Shown piece by piece: positions 33,585 to 43,900 of a stretch of 64,000 bases of DNA. The notes under the pieces are model-generated. The model saw nothing but the letters and a program-made list of their open reading frames with translations. It did no database searches and had not been told where the DNA came from. The translations under genes were made by a program, and so were the position numbers. The stretch covers positions 1 through 64,000 of the forward strand of contig JAIXTP010000032.1 of NCBI GenBank assembly GCA_027483895.1, read 5' to 3'. This DNA is from Hyphomicrobiales bacterium (lineage in GTDB: Bacteria; Pseudomonadota; Alphaproteobacteria; Rhizobiales; Beijerinckiaceae). Positions within the stretch are counted from its first letter, which is position 1. Each line of letters starts with the position of its first letter.

Positions 33585-34009
33585 GGTCGTTCCCTTTCGG
33601 GTCGGCCCGTCGTTTCTGGTTCTTGACGGAGCAGGTGGATTTCGAGGCGCGGGTCATCGCCCGGCGCCCCGCGAAAGCGGCCGCTTCACGCAGGCCGTAC
33701 GCTGCCGTTCACGCACCGGAGCGCGCGTTGCTCTTTCGAACGGTCTTTCAGACGATTGATGTGCAGATGCCGAACGGGGAACTACATTCCCGGATCGACG
33801 CTCGACAGTATGACGTAATCGAGGACGTCAAGTGCGCTGATCATGTCGTACCCTCATTTTTGTTTTCAGGTATCCGGCAGGGTCAGTGAAGGACTGCTGT
33901 CCTTTACAACTCGAAACGTCCCGGACGACGATCAGCTGAAGCATGATTGCTGGCCGGGACGGCAGATCGAATAAAACATTACGTTACGGAATTCTACCCC
34001 GGGCTCGAC
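33585..34009. other. Long AT-richer promoter region of the RTX-GH16 gene
   Basis: This 425-bp stretch has no supported gene. It is AT-rich from about 33780 on and contains the TTACG-N3-CGGAA box at 33979-33991. The distance from box to start codon suggests a long leader or remote activation. Confidence 0.4.
33979..33991. promoter_or_regulatory. TTACG-N3-CGGAA box upstream of the RTX-GH16 gene
   Basis: TTACGTTACGGAA matches the EPS-region box. It is about 25 kb away from the nearest EPS synthesis gene, in the promoter region of an enzyme expected to cut that polymer. Confidence 0.5.
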
Positions 34010-34040
34010 AAAAAGGCCGCCGGAGATGTCCCCGGCGGCC
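34010..34040 (-). terminator. Rho-independent terminator of the MotAB-like/PilZ-like operon
   Basis: On the minus strand GGCCGCCGG and CCGGCGGCC form a 9-bp stem and are followed by TTTTT. It ends the unit that finishes at 34079. Confidence 0.85.
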
Positions 34041-34078
34041 CAAGCGTCTGAAATCAGGTCAGGAAAAAAGCGTACGGA

Positions 34079-34438
34079 TCAGACCACGAGAACGGGATCC
34101 ACGCCGTGCCGGAGGGTGAGGTCGCGGACGCGGGCCTCGTCCAGCGGTTCGTCGAAAACGATCCGGAACCCCCGGCGATCGGTGGCGACGATTCGGCCCG
34201 GAACCTCGAGCGCTTCGAGTTCGAGCAGCACGGGATCGCCGCTGCGGTCGAAGAGATAGAGCGCGGCCTCTCGGAACACGGCACCGTCAGTACCGAGTTC
34301 GAGGACGGCGCCCTCCAGCATCAGATCGCGTTCGGGCAAAGTGATGCGGGTGACGAGGCAGCAGCGGCGGGCGACTTCGTGGGACGAAGCGCGACGAAGG
34401 CGGGCGGGCGAGAAGGCGCGGACGAGAGCGTTCATCAT
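34079..34438 (-). CDS. PilZ-like small protein
   Basis: The protein has 119 residues. A basic N-terminus (RAFSPARLRRASSHEVARRCC) precedes a beta-rich part: LEGAVLELGTDGAVFREAALYL, then LELEALEVPGRIVATDRRGFRIVF. The order RxxxR-like motif, then a (D/N)xSxxG-like turn (here ELGTDGA), then a GRIVxxxxxGFRI strand is that of PilZ domains, though the c-di-GMP motif is degenerate. Start ATG 34438 has GAGGAA upstream. It follows the MotA-like gene by 10 bp in the same operon. If the PilZ call holds, c-di-GMP may control the secretion apparatus. Confidence 0.55.
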   Translation of the reverse strand: MMNALVRAFSPARLRRASSHEVARRCCLVTRITLPERDLMLEGAVLELGTDGAVFREAALYLFDRSGDPVLLELEALEVPGRIVATDRRGFRIVFDEPLDEARVRDLTLRHGVDPVLVV

Positions 34439-34448
34439 GGGGCGTTCC

Positions 34449-36257
34449 TCAGCGGCGTTTGGCTGCGACCTTGGCGCGCAGCATTTCTTCGAGCATCTCG
34501 AAATCCTCGGCGGGCGGATTCGGCACGGCGTAGCGGTCGCCCGCGGCGGCGCGGCCGCCGCCCGTGACCACGCCGTCGAGCGGATCTTCGGTCTCCGTAC
34601 GGCGGCGTTCACGGCGCAGAAGCTCCGCATAACCCGCGAAGACGGAGTCGATGGCGCGGGCGACCTCGGCGAAGCCGTGCGCCATGCCCGTCTCTAGAGA
34701 CTGTCCGAGAGTGCGAAGCTCGCTGTCGGCGCCATAGCGCGAGCGCAGGAGCTTCTGAACCTCGTCCTGCGTGGCCGCGATCATGTCGAGGCCGCCGCCC
34801 AGCCGGTCGAAGGCCGTGCCGAGCGATCGGACGATCTCGTTCATGCCGATCGAGACCCGCGTTTCGACGGCATCGCCGATCCGGCGACCGATCTCTTCCG
34901 GATCGATGCGGCGGCCGTTCTCCGCGATCACGCCCTCGAGATGCGCCTGGCCCTGCGCGAGGTCGCCGAAGCCGTCCTGCTGAAGTTTCCGACCGGCCTC
35001 GATCTCCTGGGCGACGCGGGCGAAGCCCGTCGCGGTCTGGGCTTCGAGACTGCGGGTCGCGCGGGCGATCTCGCGCTGGCGCTCCATGATGTCGCGCATG
35101 CCGTCGCCGAACGCGTCGGAGCGCGCTTCGATCAGTTCGGCGATGCGGCTCGCATTTTCCGACATGCGCGTCTCCTGCATGCGGGCGAGATCGGCGAGAT
35201 CCCCGCGCAGATCGGTGACGGCCTGACGGATGAGGTCGATGGCGGCCAGACGCTCGATGCCGAGATTCTGACGCGAGGTGAGCGTCTCCATCTGCTCGAT
35301 CGTGCGCTGCAGCGCCGCGGTCTGCTGATCCTGCCGCTCGGCGATGCCGCGCAGGATCTCGGAACTGCGGTCGAAGGCCGACTGCGTGGACCGGAAGACA
35401 TGGACGATGGCGTTGGCGACCACGCCGACGCCGGTGTCGGCGACCGTCGGATCGACGTCCGGCATCGTACGCTCGACCTGGGCGATGCCGGCGAGCCAGT
35501 CCTCGAATTCCTCCTTCACCGCATGGGCGGCATCACCGTAGAACCGGGCGGCGAGACCGACGATCATGGAGCCCGCAAGGCCGAACAGCGAGGCCGAGAA
35601 GCCCGTCGCCATGCCGATGAGCGGCCGTTCGAGATCCCGCATGAGGCCCTTGATCGCCTCCTGAGAGGAGGCGTCGGAATTCGCGACGCCGCCGATGATC
35701 TTGCCGACCGATCCCACCATCTCCATGAGGCCGATGAAGGTGCCGATGAGGCCCAACAGGACGAGCGCGCCGGTGATGTAGTTGAGCAGCGAACGTTCGC
35801 GGGCGAGCGAGGTCTCCACCGCATGCAGGATCTGCTGCATGGTCGCGACGCCGACCTTCATGCTGCGGGTGCGCTGAAGCTCTTCGACGCAGAGTTCGTA
35901 GACGTGGCCGAGGATGCGGGAACGGCCGAAGACGACGGCGGGCTCCATCACCTTGGTGAAACGCTCCTCGGTTTCCGAGGCGTTCGGCGCGAAGGGCTTG
36001 CGCAGGTCGGAATAGGTCTCGGAGAGGGCCAGCAGGGCTTTGACGTCGTTGTCGAGCCCGAACATCTTCACGCCGGCCAGCGTCAGGCCGAACAGGAAGA
36101 CCACGATGATGCCGGCGTTGTGGTAGACGTTGGCCAGCACGCCGCTGACGATGAAATGGTTCTGCCAGACGCTCAGCCCGATGAGGCCGATCAGCAGCAG
36201 ACCGAGACGGATCCGCTGGGTGCGGATCTTCTTCAGTACGGATGAATGAGAAGTCAT
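34449..36257 (-). CDS. MotA/TolQ/ExbB-like proton channel subunit with long coiled-coil tail
   Basis: The protein has 602 residues. Hydrophobic segments lie near residues 17-38, 48-66, 158-180 and 208-232. The MotA/ExbB core is marked by ALVLLGLIGTFIGLMEMVGSVG and LIGMATGFSASLFGLAGSMIVGL. From about 240 to 570 the chain is a long, charged, helical coiled coil, then a Pro-rich and acidic end. The ATG at 36257 is preferred; a TTG at 36278 would overlap the upstream stop by 4 bp. Its partner is the MotB-like gene just upstream. Such pairs turn ion flow into work: flagella, Tol/Ton, gliding, ZorAB and SiiAB. Position beside a T1SS and giant RTX gene points to a SiiB-like role. Confidence 0.82.
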   Translation of the reverse strand: MTSHSSVLKKIRTQRIRLGLLLIGLIGLSVWQNHFIVSGVLANVYHNAGIIVVFLFGLTLAGVKMFGLDNDVKALLALSETYSDLRKPFAPNASETEERFTKVMEPAVVFGRSRILGHVYELCVEELQRTRSMKVGVATMQQILHAVETSLARERSLLNYITGALVLLGLIGTFIGLMEMVGSVGKIIGGVANSDASSQEAIKGLMRDLERPLIGMATGFSASLFGLAGSMIVGLAARFYGDAAHAVKEEFEDWLAGIAQVERTMPDVDPTVADTGVGVVANAIVHVFRSTQSAFDRSSEILRGIAERQDQQTAALQRTIEQMETLTSRQNLGIERLAAIDLIRQAVTDLRGDLADLARMQETRMSENASRIAELIEARSDAFGDGMRDIMERQREIARATRSLEAQTATGFARVAQEIEAGRKLQQDGFGDLAQGQAHLEGVIAENGRRIDPEEIGRRIGDAVETRVSIGMNEIVRSLGTAFDRLGGGLDMIAATQDEVQKLLRSRYGADSELRTLGQSLETGMAHGFAEVARAIDSVFAGYAELLRRERRRTETEDPLDGVVTGGGRAAAGDRYAVPNPPAEDFEMLEEMLRAKVAAKRR

Positions 36258-36274
36258 TTTGAAAAATCCAACGT

Positions 36275-37042
36275 TCAATTCATGAAGATGCGAACGGCTT
36301 CGGTATCGGCGGGGCCGCTCTGATCGTCGATCCGCAAACGGATCCGGGCGGCGGGAACGCCCGCCTCGACGAGGCGCTGGCGCACGATCATCGCGCGGTA
36401 ATAGGCGACGCGGCGGGACTCGGTGACGGCGCCGTCCTGCAGGCCGATGAAGGCGCGGATCTCGAAGGCCCCGGCCTTGTCCACGCTGCGGGCGAAGGCG
36501 TCGACCTCGGATTGCGAAGGGGCGTCGAGGCTGAAGCTGCGGGGCTGGAAGACGACGGTGAATTCGTTTTCGGCCCGCGTGGTGCGGGGAATGCCCTGCA
36601 CCGCACTCGGCGTATCGTCCAAAGAGGCCACCCGGGACTCGGACGGCTTCGCGCCCGCGGCCAGATCCACCGCGTTGACTTCGCCGCGCGCGGGATCCTT
36701 CCCCTGAACGAGAGCCGCCGTGTCGCGAGGAGGCGCGACGACGATGCCGCCGCTGCGGCTCGAGGCATCCTTGGTGGCGTCTTCGGGTCCGCCGCCGCGG
36801 CGGGCGAGCGCATCGATGATCATGCGCTGCACCTGATCCATCGGAGTGGACGGCGAGACGTCGAGCTTGGCAGCGGAAGCGATGCGGTCGAGCTGCGCCC
36901 GAGACGTGTTCTGCGAGAGGCTGAACACGACAAGACCCAGCACCATCATGACGAAGGTCAGAACCATCGTCATGACGGTCAGAGCGTCCACGAATCCGGG
37001 CCAGTAATTTTCTTCTTCGCTGCTGCCTGAGCCGCCGGCCAT
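36275..37042 (-). CDS. MotB/SiiA-like stator subunit with OmpA-like C-terminus
   Basis: The protein has 255 residues. One N-terminal TM segment follows YWPGFVDALT; Asp19 sits at the membrane entry, where MotB has its proton-binding Asp. A linker of about 100 residues, low in hydrophobics, follows. The C-terminal domain (FEIRAFIGLQDGAVTESRRVAYYRAMIVRQRLVEAG) looks like a diverged OmpA/MotB peptidoglycan-binding fold. The ATG at 37042 has AAAGGAAT upstream. It is first in the operon with the MotA-like and PilZ-like genes and follows the ABC transporter by 123 bp on the same strand. The Asp makes it a likely ion-conducting stator pair. Confidence 0.82.
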   Translation of the reverse strand: MAGGSGSSEEENYWPGFVDALTVMTMVLTFVMMVLGLVVFSLSQNTSRAQLDRIASAAKLDVSPSTPMDQVQRMIIDALARRGGGPEDATKDASSRSGGIVVAPPRDTAALVQGKDPARGEVNAVDLAAGAKPSESRVASLDDTPSAVQGIPRTTRAENEFTVVFQPRSFSLDAPSQSEVDAFARSVDKAGAFEIRAFIGLQDGAVTESRRVAYYRAMIVRQRLVEAGVPAARIRLRIDDQSGPADTEAVRIFMN

Positions 37043-37165
37043 CAAAATATTCCTTTGCGGATGGTTGCAGGAATTAAACGGGATCGATCGTTTTCACGCG
37101 CTGAAGCGGTTTCTTCGAATTTTCGTGAAATCGTTCCGAGCGCCGTCATGGTTAAGATCGAGCAT

Positions 37166-39340
37166 TCATTTCGCGAGCATCCCGGCGAGAACGACCGATT
37201 TCGGACCGTCCGCGACGACCCGGCCGCCGTCGAGCCAGATCACCCGATCGACGAGATCGAGCAGCGAAAGACGGTGGGTCGCCACGATGAGGGTCTTGGG
37301 CGCGGGGGCATCGCCGCTTTCGGACGAGGGCCCCGAAGGGCCGAGCCAATCGCGCAGGGCGCGGATGATCCGAGTCTCGGAGGCCGTATCCATGGCGGCG
37401 GTCGGCTCGTCGAGCAGCAGGACGGCAGGATCCGCGGCAAGCGTCCGAGCGAGGAGGACCGCCTGTCTCTCGCCCCCCGAGAGGGTCTCGCCGCGGCTGC
37501 CGACACGCGTCTCGTAGCCGTTCGGCCGGCGTGCCGCGATCTCGTCGACGCCCGTGAGCGCCGCGATCCGCTCGAAGGCGGCCGTCGCCGAGACCGCTCC
37601 GCCGGGAACGAGATTGCCGTAGAGCGTATCGTCGAAGAGCGCCGTGTCCTGCGTCATCAGGCCGATGCCGCGGCGGATCGCACGCGGATCCCACAGGCGC
37701 GAGTCGACCCCGTCATAGGCCAGCGTGCCGCCGGTCGGCTCCGCGAGACGGGCGACGAGACGCAGCAGCGAGGTCTTGCCGCTGCCGATCCTTCCGACGA
37801 TGGCGACGCGTTCGCCGGGAGCGAAGTCGAGCGTCGTCGGGTGGAGGACGGGCGCCCGGCCGGCCTCGACGTCCAGCCGGACCTCGGAGAGGGACAGGGC
37901 GCCGCGGAACCGCCGCTCGCCGGCGGGCGACGGATCGCCCGCGCGCTCCTGCGGCAATTCGAGGACGGCACGCACCGGTTCGAGCGCCGTCCGATTGCGG
38001 GAGAGCCCGTGCAGGCCCGACGCGATGCGCGAGAGCGGCGCGACGATGCGGCCGACGAGCATGGTGGAGGCGGCAAGAGCGCCGACGGTCATCACCGAAG
38101 CCGCGATTTCGTGAACGGCGGCGATCATGACGACGACCGTGATCGCCTGACTGCCGATCAAGGAGGCCTGCGCGGAGAAACCCGACCAGAAGCGGGCCCG
38201 GTGCGCCTCGTAGACGGCGGAATCCGCCAGCCGCTCCCAGGCCGCGAGGCGGCGGGGTTCGAGCCCCAGCAGCTTCACCGCGGGCAAGGCATCGACCGTC
38301 TCCGACAGCAGGTCGGCCTGCCGGCGCGCCTCTTGTGCGGCGGGCGCCGAGCGGGTTTCGACAAGAATGCAGGCCGCGGCCTGGAGACCGCCGACCACGA
38401 GGGCGCCCAGAAAGGCGACCGCGGCCACCGCAGGCGAGATGGTCGCGAGCAGGGCCAGAAGGAGGATCAGGAAGGGCAGATCGACGAAGGCCGCCACGAG
38501 CCCTTCGGGCAGGCCCATGCAGAAGCGTTCGACGTCGCGAAGCGCCTGGACGAGAGAGCCGGGACGGCGCGGCGCGGCGGTCGGGACGCTGAACAGAAGG
38601 CGCCGCATCAGCAGGCCCTGCACATGGACCGCGGCGGCGGCGCCCACCGCATCGCCGAGATGGAGGCGCACGACGCGGAGCGTGAGATCGGCGGCGAGGG
38701 CCAATGCGGCGCCGCCGGCCAGCGCCCAGAGCGTCTCTACGGCGAGATGCGGAAGCACGCGGTCGTAGACGGCCATGGAGAAGACGGGGACGGCCAGCAA
38801 CAGCACGTTGCCCGCGATCGCGGCCGCCACGAGCCGGGCGAAGCTGCCGAGGCGGCGGCGAAACATGCAGCGCAGGGCCTCGGCGGGAATCGAAAGGACG
38901 GGATCGTCGACGAGTCGGCCCGGCGCTGCGGGTTCGGCGGGCCGGACGCGGTAGACGGCGGCGGGCCGGCCCGCCCCGAGAACGTCGCGATCGACGACCT
39001 CCGCCCCCTCGCCCGCCGGGAGAAAGCGGCCGCGGCGCGGCATCTCGACGATCGGCAGGGCCGAGCCGTCCTCGAAGACGACGAGCACGGGCAGGTCGGA
39101 CCGTTCGAGACCGCGCCATCCGCTCTCCTGCTCGGCGAGATCGAGGCCGAGGCGCCCGCCCGCATGGAGCAACGCGGACGGCGTGACGCCGCCGTCGAAA
39201 AGGGCCCGAAGCTCGGCCGAAGCCCGGCCCGCCGGCGCGAGCAGGAGCAGAGCCTCGAGGGGATCGCGCCCGACGCCGGAAGACGGGCCCGTCTTCTCGA
39301 TCGACGAGGGAGCGGGGCTCTCGCCCGAGGCATCGGGCAT
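37166..39340 (-). CDS. Type I secretion ABC transporter (HlyB/LapB-like)
   Basis: The protein has 724 residues. N-terminal residues 1-150 are a C39-like domain with no catalytic Cys, so it is a non-cleaving recognition module. The membrane domain (about 165-440) has six helices. In the ATPase, Walker A is GRIGSGKTSLL near 515, the signature LSGGERQ near 618, Walker B VLLLDEPTAAMD near 640 and the H-loop IVATHR. It exports unfolded proteins with C-terminal signals. The ATG at 39340 is used; the first codon of the longer frame is TTG. Gene order suggests the giant RTX protein at 40903-48759 as main substrate. It is divergent from the HlyD gene. Confidence 0.93.
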   Translation of the reverse strand: MPDASGESPAPSSIEKTGPSSGVGRDPLEALLLLAPAGRASAELRALFDGGVTPSALLHAGGRLGLDLAEQESGWRGLERSDLPVLVVFEDGSALPIVEMPRRGRFLPAGEGAEVVDRDVLGAGRPAAVYRVRPAEPAAPGRLVDDPVLSIPAEALRCMFRRRLGSFARLVAAAIAGNVLLLAVPVFSMAVYDRVLPHLAVETLWALAGGAALALAADLTLRVVRLHLGDAVGAAAAVHVQGLLMRRLLFSVPTAAPRRPGSLVQALRDVERFCMGLPEGLVAAFVDLPFLILLLALLATISPAVAAVAFLGALVVGGLQAAACILVETRSAPAAQEARRQADLLSETVDALPAVKLLGLEPRRLAAWERLADSAVYEAHRARFWSGFSAQASLIGSQAITVVVMIAAVHEIAASVMTVGALAASTMLVGRIVAPLSRIASGLHGLSRNRTALEPVRAVLELPQERAGDPSPAGERRFRGALSLSEVRLDVEAGRAPVLHPTTLDFAPGERVAIVGRIGSGKTSLLRLVARLAEPTGGTLAYDGVDSRLWDPRAIRRGIGLMTQDTALFDDTLYGNLVPGGAVSATAAFERIAALTGVDEIAARRPNGYETRVGSRGETLSGGERQAVLLARTLAADPAVLLLDEPTAAMDTASETRIIRALRDWLGPSGPSSESGDAPAPKTLIVATHRLSLLDLVDRVIWLDGGRVVADGPKSVVLAGMLAK

Positions 39341-39542
39341 GACGACTTCAGGGAAGGAACGTTTCGCCCGCAACACGTGGCGTAATCCTTGATGGAAAGT
39401 GAACTTGGAAACGCAGAACGAATTCGAACTCGACGTATAAAGAATGTTTACAACCTAAAATATAATGAACATGTCCCGCCGGTTTTTGCGGGATACGGAG
39501 ACTCAGGCTCCGGTTGCATGTTTTCGAACCCAAGGTCATTGC

Positions 39543-40841
39543 GTGTCACCTTCATCCGAAGCTCTCGTCTTTCCGCGCCGCATCGACCGCATAGCCCGTC
39601 GGTCCCACGGGCTTTTCGTGCTCAGCATCACGGCCGGTTTGGGCGGTCTCCTCGGCTGGGCGGCCGTGACGCAGATCGACCGCGTCTCGCGAGGGTCCGG
39701 GCGCGTCGTGCCGCAGTTGCAGAACCAGACGGTCCAGCATTTCGAAGGCGGCATCGTCTCCGAGATCCTGGTGCGCGAGGGCGAGGCGGTGGAAAAGGGC
39801 CGCCCCCTCTTCCGCATCGACAACAGCATCTGGCGCTCCGAACTCGCCCAGATGCGGCTCGAGATCGCGGCGAAGCGGATCCGCCTCGCGCGGCTCGAAG
39901 CCGAGGCGCGGGGCGAGACGACGCTCGCGATTCCGCTCGAACCGGCGGCCGAGATGCCGCGGATCGCGGAGCGCGAAACGTCGCTGTTCGACGGACGCAT
40001 GCGGACGCTTCGCGAACAGGTCGCGATCCTCGACGACCAGCTTCGGCAAAAGGAGCTGGAACTGGCCGAACTGCGCTCGCGCTGGTCGAGCACGACGCGG
40101 GAGCGCGAACTCGTGGCCCAGCGCGTCGCCAATCTGCGTCGCCTCGCCGGGATCGGCGGCGTCTCGATCAACGAATTGCTGGAAAGCGAAAGGGTGCTGC
40201 AGCAGCTCGAAGGGCGGCAGTCGGAGATCCTGTTCGACATGCCGCGGGTCGAGGCCGCGATGAGCGAGGTACGCCGGCGCCGCAGCGAGATCGACCTGCG
40301 CTTCCGCTCGGATGCGGAACGCGAGCGCTCGGACACGGAGCTGCAGATCGCCAAGCTGAGCGAGAGCCTCGAGGCGCTCAAGGACCGGAGCACGCGCTCG
40401 GAGGTGCTCGCGCCGATCGCGGGCGTCGTGAACAAGCTCTACATGACGACCGTGGGCGGCGTGGTGCGCTCGGGCGAGCCGCTGCTGCAGCTCGTGCCCG
40501 CCGATGCCGCCATCGCCGTGGAGGCCCGGCTTTCGCCGCAGGACCGCGCCGAGATCTGGCCGGGCCAGGCGGCGACCGTGAAGATCAGCGCCTATGATTA
40601 CGCGATCTATGGCGGGCTGCAGGGCAAGGTGGTCGAAATCTCGCCCGACGCGCTGACGGACGAGAAAGGGCTGCCCTATTTCCGCGTGAGGCTTGAAGCG
40701 TCGGCTGCGGGCTTCGGCAAGGACCGGCCCGTGGTGCCGGGCATGACGGCCGAGGTCGACGTGCTGATCGGCCGGCGGACGGTGCTCGAGGCGCTGGTGC
40801 GTCCGGTGCGCCGCATCGCGGACGAGGCGCTCCGGCGCTGA
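39543..40841 (+). CDS. HlyD-family membrane fusion protein of the type I system
   Basis: The protein has 432 residues. A short cytoplasmic N-terminus and one TM near residues 22-45 (LFVLSITAGLGGLLGWAAV) are followed by VSRGSGRVVPQLQNQTVQHFEGGIVSEILVREGE, a lipoyl/beta-barrel start. The long coiled hairpin runs from about 110 to 300, and HlyD motifs LAPIAGVVNKL and VPGMTAEVDVLIGRRTVLE end the chain. It bridges the ABC transporter and the outer-membrane TolC-like protein. GTG 39543 is preferred over ATG 39465 because AAGG lies 8 bases upstream and the 26 extra residues do not look like HlyD. Confidence 0.9.
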   Translation: MSPSSEALVFPRRIDRIARRSHGLFVLSITAGLGGLLGWAAVTQIDRVSRGSGRVVPQLQNQTVQHFEGGIVSEILVREGEAVEKGRPLFRIDNSIWRSELAQMRLEIAAKRIRLARLEAEARGETTLAIPLEPAAEMPRIAERETSLFDGRMRTLREQVAILDDQLRQKELELAELRSRWSSTTRERELVAQRVANLRRLAGIGGVSINELLESERVLQQLEGRQSEILFDMPRVEAAMSEVRRRRSEIDLRFRSDAERERSDTELQIAKLSESLEALKDRSTRSEVLAPIAGVVNKLYMTTVGGVVRSGEPLLQLVPADAAIAVEARLSPQDRAEIWPGQAATVKISAYDYAIYGGLQGKVVEISPDALTDEKGLPYFRVRLEASAAGFGKDRPVVPGMTAEVDVLIGRRTVLEALVRPVRRIADEALRR

Positions 40842-40902
40842 CCCGCGCCCGAGGCGCGGCGCGGGTCCATTCCGTTCGAACGAGACCGGAGCGACGCGGC
40901 GA

Positions 40903-43900
40903 TCAGGCCGCGTCCACGATCAGCCGCGCCGCCTCCGTCTGGTGGTCGTCGGCGGTGAAGATCGTATAGGTCGTCGTCGTCCCGGTCGTCGAGGCCGTCC
41001 AGCGCGAGGCGGGCTCCGCGATCGAGATCGTATCGCCCGCGTCCACGCGAAGCGTCAGCGAGGTTCCACCGCTCACGGCGGTGATGTCGGCCGCATCCCA
41101 GCTCTGGTTCACGTTCACCCCCGCGCTTCGGAAGTCGATCTCCTCGACCTGCCGGAGCAACGCCGCGAGATTGTCGGCCGTGGCGCCCGAGCGGAGCGCG
41201 GAGAATGCGGCGACGTCCGTCCCCGCCCCTCCCGACACCGTGGTCGCCCCGAAGGACAGGGCCGAGCCGTCGAGCAGGAAGCGGTCGTTTCCGTCCCCGC
41301 CGGACAACGCATCCGTGCCGAAGGTTCCGACGAGCGTATCGTTGCCCAGACCGCCGTCGAGCGTGTCCGTGCCCGCACCGCCGTCCAAGAGGTCGTTGCC
41401 GTCGTCGCCGCGCATGGTGTCGTCGCCGTCGCCGCCGTAGAGCGAGTCGTTTCCGGCACCGCCCGCCAGCGTGTCGGCCCCCGCCATGCCGGAGAGCATG
41501 TTGGCGGAGCCGTCGCCGACGAGCGAGTCGGCGTTGCGCGAGCCGATCACGCCTTCGATGTTGCGGAACTGTTCCGTCCCTTCGCCCGACAGGGTGATGG
41601 ACCCGACCGCGGTGCCGGACAGCTGGACCGTGATCGACGAGTTCGTCGAATAGGTGGAGAAGTCGAGCACGTCGAAGCCGTCGCCGCCGTCGTAGCTGTC
41701 CTGCCCCCATCCGCCGGACAGGGTGTCGTCGCCGAGACCGCCGGACAGGCTGTCGTTGCCGAGGCCGCCGATGAGACGGTTGGCGCCGGAGTCCCCGGTG
41801 AGGGTGTCGTCGAAGCCCGTGCCGATCACGTGCTCCACGTTCCGCACGACGTCGACGTCCGACGCACCGATCGTCGCGACGGCATCCGAGGCGCCGTTGA
41901 GCGTGAGCGAAACGCCCGCGCCGCCCGCGGCATAGGAGAAGTCGACGGTGTCGCTGCCCGCACCGCCGTCGATCGTGTCGTTGCCGGTGCCTCCGGCCAG
42001 CAGGTCGTCTCCCGCGCCGCCGGTCAAAGCATCGGCCGGGCCCGCGACTTCGTAGACGCGGACATTGTCCATGGCCCAGCTCGCGGTCCCCTTGCGATCA
42101 AGAGTGAAGGAGATCGTCGTGTCGCCGTCCACGGCCGTGAAGGCGAGGCTGTAGGACCGGAAGCCCGACACGAAGGTCGGACTGCTCGACGCCAGCACCG
42201 TGGAGCCGTCGATCACGTCGATCCGAGCGCCGTCGCCGCCGATGGAGCGCGCATCGAAAGCGAGGACGTAGTTGCGCCCGCCCACCGTCTGAAGCGTCTG
42301 GCTCAGCGCGGCGCCCAGCTGGCCGAGGGTGAAGGACGCCTGCCCCTCGGTCACGAAGGCCGCGTTGGCGTCGCTGTTCGCCAGGAGGCGGCCCGTACCG
42401 CTCGCCGTGGCAGGAACGGTCCAGGACGTCGTGTCATTCTCGAAGCCCGGGTTCTGGACGAGGTTCGCATCACCCGTGAGGGTATCCGCGCCGTCGCCTC
42501 CGAACAGCGCGTCCGCGCCGCCGCCGCCGTTCACCGAGTCGTTGCCCAGCCCGCCGAAGAGCGTTTCGTTGCCCGAGGCACCGAGCAGGGTGTCCGATCC
42601 CGAACCGCCCTCGGCGCTCTCGAAGCTCGACAGCGTATCGATGCCCGACCAACCGGACACGGTCGCCCGGCCCGCGGCGAGATCGAGCGTGACGGCGCCG
42701 GTCGCGGCCGCGAAGGACAGGAGGTCGTTGCCCGACCCGCCCGAGACGGAATCCGCGCCGTCGGCCGCCGTGACGGTGTCGTCGCCCGAACCGCCGTCGA
42801 CCGTGTCGTTGCCCACACCTCCGTCCAGCAAGTCGTTGCCGATGCCGCCGTCGAGCGAGTCGTTGCCGATGCCGCCGAGAAGCGAGTCGTTGCCGACGTC
42901 GCCGAGGAGCACGTCGTCGCCGGCCTCGCCCGAAAGCGTATCGTTGCCGCTCGCGCCGTCCATCGTTTCGCCGACGGCCGAGCCGGTCATGCTGTCGGAG
43001 CCCGCCCCGCCCGCGTAGCTCTCGAATTCGGACAATGTATCGACGCCCGACCAGCCTGCGACCGAGGCAAAACCGGCGACCAGATCGAGGGTGACGCTGC
43101 CTGTCGCGGAGGCGAAGGACAGAAGGTCGTTGCCCGCACCGCCGACGAGCGAGTCCGCGCCGTCTCCTCCATTCACGGTGTCGTTGCCCGTGCCGCCGTG
43201 AAGCGTGTCCGATCCGAGCCCGCCGTCGAGCGAGTCGTTGCCGCCGTCGCCGAAGATCGAGTCTCCGCCCGCTCCGCCGTCGAACCTCTCGTCGGCGCTG
43301 GAACCGAGCATGGTGTCCACGAACGAGCCGCCTTCGAAAAGTTCGAAGCCCGAGAGCGAATCGGTGCCCGACCAGCCTGCGACGGTCGCGCGCCCGGCCG
43401 TCAGATCGAGCGTGACCGAGCCCACGGCGGCGGCGAAGGACATCAGATCGTTCCCGGAACCGCCCACGACGAAATCGGCGCCGTCGCCGGCGGTGATCGT
43501 GTCGTCCCCCAGCCCGCCGTCGATGATATCGTTGCCGACGCCGCCTTCGAGCATGTCGTTGCCGGAACCGCCGTCGAGCCTGTCGTTTCCGATGCCGCCC
43601 GTGAGGGAGTCGTTGCCGGCGTCGCCCGAGAGCGTGTCGTCCCCCGCAGAGCCGTCGACCGTATCGTTCGACGCAGACCCTATGACGCTGTCCGCGCTCG
43701 CGCCCATCACCGCGGACTCGAACCCCGAAATCGTGTCCACGCCCGTCCAACCGGTTACGACCGCGGTTCCAAGCGTGAGATTGAGCGTGACTGCGCCGGG
43801 CGCCGAGGCGAACGAAATCAGGTCATTGCCCGCGCCGCCCGACATGAGGTCCGCGCCGTCGCCCGCGATGATGGTATCGTTGTTGAGGCCGCCGTCGACC

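Noticed and set aside
34079..37042. Zorya (ZorAB) anti-phage defence, suggested by MotA-like protein with a long tail plus MotB-like protein
   Set aside because: No ZorC, ZorD (helicase/nuclease) or ZorE genes are nearby. The neighbours are T1SS and an RTX gene, fitting a Sii-like role.
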